This document shows, one piece after another, positions 60,129 to 64,000 of a stretch of 64,000 nt of DNA (within the stretch, counting starts at the first letter, position 1; every line of letters begins with the position of its first letter). The DNA lies in the NCBI GenBank assembly GCA_002320285.1, contig DCKE01000001.1:168071-232070 (forward strand), written 5' to 3'. The translations under genes and the position numbers were made by a program. Below the pieces are notes generated by a model. That model worked only from the letters and a program-made list of their open reading frames with translations. It was not told the origin of the DNA and did no database searches. Source of the DNA: Flavobacteriaceae bacterium UBA1682. GTDB taxonomy: Bacteria; Bacteroidota; Bacteroidia; Flavobacteriales; Flavobacteriaceae.

Positions 60129-60570
60129 TTTTTTTATGTTAAAATATATATAAATATATTAATAATTTAATTATATACTTGTCTCGTTATGAGATATTTT
60201 GTGGATGTTTTTCTTTTTAGAGTTAAATAGGATGTTTCTCGAAATAATTTATGTTAAAGGATTTTGGTGTGTTACTCCTTAAAATCGAGGTGTTCTAGGG
60301 GGCTGCAAAGTAAATATGGAGCATTATACCTAAAAAGCTGTAGTCTAGATCGGGTTAAGTGCTTTATTAAAATGGTAAGAAGGAGAGGTGTATCTGTATT
60401 TTATAGGTTAAAAAACCTTTGGTTATCACTGATTGTTTTTTTGATAAGATCACTCTTAGCTTGATGTAATTTCAATGAAGTGCTTTTGGTTTGCTGAATC
60501 GTCTGCGTGATCTTATGCAGTTTGAATGCTATTTTTTATATATCGTTATGATGAGACGGAACATAACGCA
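60129..60570. other. Intergenic region upstream of the MACPF gene
   Basis: About 440 bp, very AT-rich at its left end (60130-60180). No clear TANNTTTG promoter faces the MACPF gene. A plus-strand frame at 60264-60464 starts with TTG; from its internal ATG (60372) it would give a 30-aa basic-hydrophobic peptide, which I consider unsupported. Confidence 0.4.
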
Positions 60571-60612
60571 AAAAAGGAGGCTGTCTTTACGAGACAGCCT
60601 CCTTTTTTAATT
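60571..60612. terminator. Terminator downstream of the Omp28-like gene
   Basis: Perfect 16-bp stem (AAAAAGGAGGCTGTCT, 60571-60586, with AGACAGCCTCCTTTTT, 60592-60607). T-tracts on both strands; 24 bp beyond the Omp28-like stop. Confidence 0.92.
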
Positions 60613-60631
60613 TTAAAATGTAAAGCTAAAA

Positions 60632-61528
60632 TTATTTTGAAAGGATTACAAAGTCTTTTTCAACATTTCCTTTAGCGTCTTGAACGTTTAATACGTTGTT
60701 ATCTTTGTCTGTTACAACTATAACAACTCTTAAATTATCAACATTTGCTTTCTTGTAAGTTACAGCAAGATCGGTAGCTTTAAAAGTACCTCCTTTTTTA
60801 GTGCTTTCAGAAGAGATGTCTGTTCCAAGTGGGGATGCAGTTGTTGCTTTTGCTACTGCATGGTGTGAGAAGTTACTTCCTATACCAGCTTGAGAATCGA
60901 TGATGTTGTCTTCCACTATATAGGCGATGTATCTTAAGCCTTCATTAAAGTCTTGTGATAATGCAAGTTCAAAAGAAACGGTACCTGATGTTTCTCCTAA
61001 TTGTGAATTTATTTTGATACCGATTGGAGAAGAAGCATTTCTTAACTTAATTGGTTGTGAAGTATTATTGATTTCTGGGTAGGTCCAAGTTACGTTTTTG
61101 TTAATTACAACAAATGGAATTCCACGCTGATTTGCGGCGATTTTGAATTTATCCATATAATGTGTAAATAGCGGATTAGCTATGGCGTCAACTGTCATTG
61201 GGTCTGCAGATGGAATGTTCATGTGAACAGCTACTGTAACTACAGCGTGATCAGTATCCACTTTTTCTAGTTCTGCTAGTGCTTTGATGACGCGAGCGCA
61301 AGGATTACACGTTTTTCCAGTGAAATCTTCTAATAGTACTCGGTGTAAATAAGTTGTAGTGCCAGGTGTTGGTTCTTCGCCTCCGTTACCACCGCCTGTA
61401 CCGCCTCCGGTACCTCCTCCTGTGCCACCTCCGCCATTGTTTGAATCATCACTGCTACTACATGAAACAGATCCTAGCGAAATAAATAGACACATGAAAA
61501 GTGTGCCTAGTAAATTAATTTTGTTCAT
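60632..61528 (-). CDS. Omp28-like lipoprotein with thioredoxin-type CxxC motif
   Basis: Encodes 298 aa. Lipobox Cys23 (GSVSC), SSSDDSN acidic segment, then a Gly/Thr linker (about 31-50; GGGTGGGTGGG) built from 12-nt DNA repeats. The globular part begins near 60 and carries a thioredoxin-like active site Cys74-Asn-Pro-Cys77 (FTGKTCNPCARV) and a cis-Pro loop (RGIPFVVINK, about 136), followed by a beta-sandwich (about 165-295). This is the Omp28-related outer membrane protein family first known from Porphyromonas. It is probably surface or outer-membrane anchored and could bind thiols or metals. Divergent from the TlpA-like gene by 127 bp. Confidence 0.88.
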   Translation of the reverse strand: MNKINLLGTLFMCLFISLGSVSCSSSDDSNNGGGGTGGGTGGGTGGGNGGEEPTPGTTTYLHRVLLEDFTGKTCNPCARVIKALAELEKVDTDHAVVTVAVHMNIPSADPMTVDAIANPLFTHYMDKFKIAANQRGIPFVVINKNVTWTYPEINNTSQPIKLRNASSPIGIKINSQLGETSGTVSFELALSQDFNEGLRYIAYIVEDNIIDSQAGIGSNFSHHAVAKATTASPLGTDISSESTKKGGTFKATDLAVTYKKANVDNLRVVIVVTDKDNNVLNVQDAKGNVEKDFVILSK

Positions 61529-61620
61529 AATATAATCTTTATAGTTAATAGTTTGTTATTGCTTGGTAAATATATAAAATAAAAAATCACAACAAACCGT
61601 TAAAGTGTTTTTTTTTAAAT

Positions 61621-61628
61621 TACATTTG
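61621..61628 (+). promoter_or_regulatory. -7 element of the TlpA-DUF6029 operon
   Basis: TACATTTG, exact consensus, 28 bp before the chosen ATG at 61656. It excludes the in-frame upstream start at 61605. Confidence 0.6.
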
Positions 61629-61655
61629 CTTTTTAATCATCAAATGTTTGTAGTA

Positions 61656-62138
61656 ATGAAAAAAATAGGAGTATTTATTTGTCTATTGTTTAGTTTAGGT
61701 GCTTTTGCGCAGGCGGAGCTTCCTAATGTAAAGTTAAAAAATCTAGATGGAAAAATGATAAACATCGCGGATTTCAACAAGAGTGAGAATCCGGTGATTA
61801 TTAGTTTTTGGGCGACCTGGTGTGGTCCGTGTTTGAAGGAGCTAAATGCAATAAATGAAGTTTACGGAGATTGGAAAAAAGAAACGGGAGTTGAGTTGAT
61901 AGCTGTGTCTATTGATGATGCTAAAACTGTAAAGCGCGTTAAATCTTTGGTAAGTGGAAAGTCATGGGATTATGAGGTTTTGTATGATGATAACCACGAG
62001 TTGAAGCGCGCGATGAATGTTTCTAATGTTCCTTTTACCGTAGTGGTGTATAAAGGTAAGATTGTTTATAAACACTTAAGCTATGCTCCTGGGGTTGAAA
62101 AGGAAATGTATAAAAAAATTAAAGGACTAGTAAAGTAA
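61656..62138 (+). CDS. TlpA-family periplasmic thioredoxin-like protein
   Basis: Encodes 160 aa from the ATG at 61656, giving signal peptide MKKIGVFICLLFSLGAFAQ; longer frames begin at or before the promoter. Redox motif Trp55-Cys56-Gly-Pro-Cys59 (FWATWCGPCLKEL), cis-Pro loop NVSNVPFTVVVY (about 122). The AhpC/TSA-like TlpA subgroup reduces disulphides in the periplasm, often for cytochrome or metalloprotein assembly. It is 6 bp upstream of the DUF6029 gene and divergent from the Omp28-like lipoprotein, which also has a CxxC, so a shared thiol function is plausible. Confidence 0.95.
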   Translation: MKKIGVFICLLFSLGAFAQAELPNVKLKNLDGKMINIADFNKSENPVIISFWATWCGPCLKELNAINEVYGDWKKETGVELIAVSIDDAKTVKRVKSLVSGKSWDYEVLYDDNHELKRAMNVSNVPFTVVVYKGKIVYKHLSYAPGVEKEMYKKIKGLVK

Positions 62139-62144
62139 TTTATA

Positions 62145-63812
62145 ATGAAAAATAAATTGGCGATTTTGGGCTGTTGTCTTTTTGGGATGATGGCGCAAGC
62201 TCAGGTTAGGGTGGGTTTCGAGAGTAACTCACAATGGTATGTCGATGACAATAAGATCAAATTGAATGAGGTTGATGCTGAGGATCGTTTTCGGTCAAAT
62301 TCTTACTTAAAGCTCGATTATGATTATAGAAAATGGAGTTTCGGTGCTCAAGTAGAAGGTTATGTACCAAAGGCAATTATGAATTATGCTCCAAATTTTG
62401 ATAAAGTTGATTTTGGGACGGTATTTGTTAGATATAACGATACAGATGCGGGTATTGATATTACTGGGGGGCATTTCTATGAACAATACGGTTCGGGTTT
62501 GATTCTTCGCTCTTGGGAAGATCGTCAAATCGGAATTAATAATGCTATTTTTGGTGTGAATGCTAAATTTAAGCCCGCAGATGGTGTTCGCTTAAGCCTT
62601 TTGGGTGGAAAACAAAGAATCGGAATGGGGTTTGATTTATCTGGCTCATATATCTTTGGAGCTAATGCTGAGATTGATATTGCAGAATTAGCGAAATTCG
62701 AAGAGCTGGGGTTGACCTTAGGTGGTAGTTATGTAGGGAAAAAAGAAGAGTTGATTGAATACAAAGAGGATTTCAATCAAGGCTTGAATAAGTTGCAAAA
62801 CGCTTTTTCGACACGCCTAGGTCTTGATTATCGTGATTTTTATGCGGAATTGGAGTATGTGTACAAACAAAAAGATGCTCTAGTTGAAACTGCCACTGTT
62901 TTGGGATTTAATAGACAAGCAGGAAATGCGGCTTTACTGAATGTAGGATATTCGCAAAAAGGAATGGGTGTTAATTTTAACTTACGAAGAGTTGAGAATA
63001 TGGCATTCTATTCTGATAGAGAATTGACGGGTAATACCAATAATCAAGGAGTTTTAAATTATGTTCCTGCATTGACTAAGCAGTATGATTATTCTTTACA
63101 GAACATCTATGTTTATCAAGCGCAGTATCAAATGAATGTTTTCTCATTGACTCCTAAATTAGGGGAGATTGGTGGGCAGTTTGATTTTTACTATAATTTT
63201 GAAAAAGGTTCTACTCTTGGAGGTAAATATGGAACTAATATAGTATTGAACGGTTCTTATTGGGCCGGTTTAAAAACAAAAAGTATTAATAACAATGAAG
63301 GTTTAGAGGCTGGTTTCTTTGATTTTGGTGATAAGTATTATCATGATTTAGGGATTGAAGTTAGAAAAAAATGGTCAGGTAATTGGTCTTCGATTTTCAT
63401 GTATTTAAATCAGTATTATAATAGCCCGTTTATTGATACTAAAGAAGATATAGTTAAGTCTCACATTGCGAGTATTGAAACTACGTATCAATTTGGGAAT
63501 TCACAATCTATTCGTTTGGAAGGGCAGCATTTATATGCGGATACAGATAAGAAAAATTGGGTAGGTGGAACTTTGGAGTTCGCTGCTAACGCTAATTGGT
63601 CGGTTTTTGTTACTGATATTTATAACTATGGAAACGATGATGAAGAAAAAAGAATTCATTATTATAATGGCGGTGTTAGTTTTACCAAAGGAACCACTAG
63701 GGTAGCGGCAAGTTATGGTCGCCAGCGCGGAGGCTTGCTATGTGTTGGAGGTGTATGTCGAATGGTTGCGGAAGCAGCTGGTTTAACAGTAGGTATTTCT
63801 ACGTCTTTTTAA
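62145..63812 (+). CDS. DUF6029 family outer-membrane beta-barrel protein
   Basis: Encodes 555 aa. Signal peptide MKNKLAILGCCLFGMMAQAQ, then alternating hydrophobic/polar beta strands throughout (for example YDYRKWSFGAQVEGY, GGHFYEQYGSGLILRSW, FDFYYNFEKGSTLGG) and C-terminal aromatic Phe (VGISTSF), all as expected for an outer-membrane barrel. It has two Cys near the end (LLCVGGVCRM, about 533 and 538) that could be a redox partner for the upstream TlpA-like protein. The DUF6029 family is found in Bacteroidota and lacks an assigned function. Follows the TlpA gene by 6 bp; terminator at 63834. Confidence 0.85.
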   Translation: MKNKLAILGCCLFGMMAQAQVRVGFESNSQWYVDDNKIKLNEVDAEDRFRSNSYLKLDYDYRKWSFGAQVEGYVPKAIMNYAPNFDKVDFGTVFVRYNDTDAGIDITGGHFYEQYGSGLILRSWEDRQIGINNAIFGVNAKFKPADGVRLSLLGGKQRIGMGFDLSGSYIFGANAEIDIAELAKFEELGLTLGGSYVGKKEELIEYKEDFNQGLNKLQNAFSTRLGLDYRDFYAELEYVYKQKDALVETATVLGFNRQAGNAALLNVGYSQKGMGVNFNLRRVENMAFYSDRELTGNTNNQGVLNYVPALTKQYDYSLQNIYVYQAQYQMNVFSLTPKLGEIGGQFDFYYNFEKGSTLGGKYGTNIVLNGSYWAGLKTKSINNNEGLEAGFFDFGDKYYHDLGIEVRKKWSGNWSSIFMYLNQYYNSPFIDTKEDIVKSHIASIETTYQFGNSQSIRLEGQHLYADTDKKNWVGGTLEFAANANWSVFVTDIYNYGNDDEEKRIHYYNGGVSFTKGTTRVAASYGRQRGGLLCVGGVCRMVAEAAGLTVGISTSF

Positions 63813-63833
63813 TTTGAAGTAAATATCATTCTT

Positions 63834-63880
63834 AAAACACAAAACCCAATGATGAAGATCATTGGGTTTTGTGTTTTTAA
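63834..63880 (+). terminator. Terminator of the TlpA-DUF6029 operon
   Basis: A 20-bp perfect stem (63834-63853 with 63858-63877, loop GAAG) containing AAAACCCAATGAT, ending in TTTT. Confidence 0.93.
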
Positions 63881-63907
63881 AGTGATCGCTAAACAGTCTG
63901 GATGTAA

Positions 63908-63955
63908 ATCGTGAGTCGTGAGTCGGGAATCGTAATTCGTCGGCTATTGTCGATT
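63908..63955. repeat. Degenerate heptamer repeats near the right edge
   Basis: GTGAGTC twice in tandem (63911-63924) followed by GGGAATC, GTAATTC and GTCGGC in the same 7-nt phase. This resembles the ATCAGTG array at 40773 (same period; GTGATCA in the matching rotation) and the words at 21.7 kb. Confidence 0.6.
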
Positions 63956-64000
63956 TCTCACTCCTCATATATAGGTGGCTTTTCATCTACGATAACCTTC

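Noticed and set aside
60264..60464. Plus-strand 66-aa frame upstream of the MACPF gene
   Set aside because: TTG start, odd Cys/Arg-rich composition, no promoter. Its 30-aa ATG-initiated part is too short to judge.
63783..63986. Minus-strand 67-aa frame at the right edge
   Set aside because: Runs through the terminator stem and the heptamer repeats, so it is a by-product of those sequences.
1..64000. CRISPR array, prophage, IS element or restriction cluster
   Set aside because: No regularly spaced 25-40 nt repeats, transposase, integrase or phage structural genes were found on either strand.

Overview
The window looks like chromosomal DNA of a member of the Bacteroidota, most likely family Flavobacteriaceae (relatives of Flavobacterium or Myroides). 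I base this on Bacteroidota-type promoters (TTG/TTTG, 17-22 nt, then TANNTTTG) in front of many genes, start sites that mostly lack Shine-Dalgarno sequences, a type IX secretion sorting domain on an M1 aminopeptidase, a TonB receptor with a carboxypeptidase-D-like N-terminal domain, DUF4270, DUF4286 and DUF6029 families, a detached atpD-atpC pair with a short epsilon subunit, and many SSC/GSC-type lipoproteins. No rRNA, IS element, prophage or CRISPR array is visible. Two identical tRNA-Asn genes lie about 30 kb apart.

Layout. 0.3-2.2 kb (minus): a His/Lys-rich small lipoprotein, fau and an AstE/AspA-like deacylase, divergent from uvrC. 2.4-9 kb: uvrC, a patatin-barrel outer membrane protein, then the tyrosine-catabolic pair hmgA-hppD. 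9.1-13.8 kb: a candidate small transcript, then a tight run of DUF3108 protein, tryptophan 2,3-dioxygenase, M23 peptidase and pgi. 14-20.2 kb: a TonB-dependent receptor and a secreted M16 peptidase. 20.6-25.8 kb: a PLDc_N-type membrane peptide, a DsbA/FrnE-like protein, mfd and a lipoprotein. 26-29 kb: SDR-type threonine dehydrogenase, a 56-aa membrane protein, a TRIC/UPF0126 channel, tRNA-Asn and an orphan lipoprotein. 29.4-34 kb: atpC-atpD, then katA divergent from an OxyR-like regulator. 34-40.8 kb: glmS, a DUF4270 lipoprotein and a short glycogen-synthase-like protein, divergent from panC-panD and a flippase-like membrane protein. 40.9-50 kb: radA, a DUF4139 protein, a YetF-like protein, an MscS channel, an OmpA lipoprotein, exonuclease III and an OlsF-like bifunctional acyltransferase. 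50-58.5 kb: a D-2-hydroxyacid dehydrogenase, mgtE-rsmA-DUF4286, serS, the T9SS-exported M1 aminopeptidase and rseP. 58.5-64 kb: the second tRNA-Asn, a MACPF-domain lipoprotein, an Omp28-like thioredoxin-fold lipoprotein, and a divergent TlpA-like thioredoxin with a DUF6029 outer membrane protein.

Most of the window is ordinary core metabolism and repair: aromatic amino-acid catabolism, nucleotide excision repair (uvrC and mfd), pantothenate synthesis, envelope maintenance and ion transport. The parts that look accessory or least understood are the MACPF lipoprotein beside tRNA-Asn (it resembles the pore-forming antibacterial proteins of Bacteroidales), the Omp28/TlpA/DUF6029 thiol module, the candidate small RNA upstream of the DUF3108-TDO operon, the DUF4270/GlgA-like/GlmS cluster, and a family of degenerate 7-8 bp tandem repeats in several intergenic gaps. 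I do not see a clearly new multi-gene defence or mobile system here.
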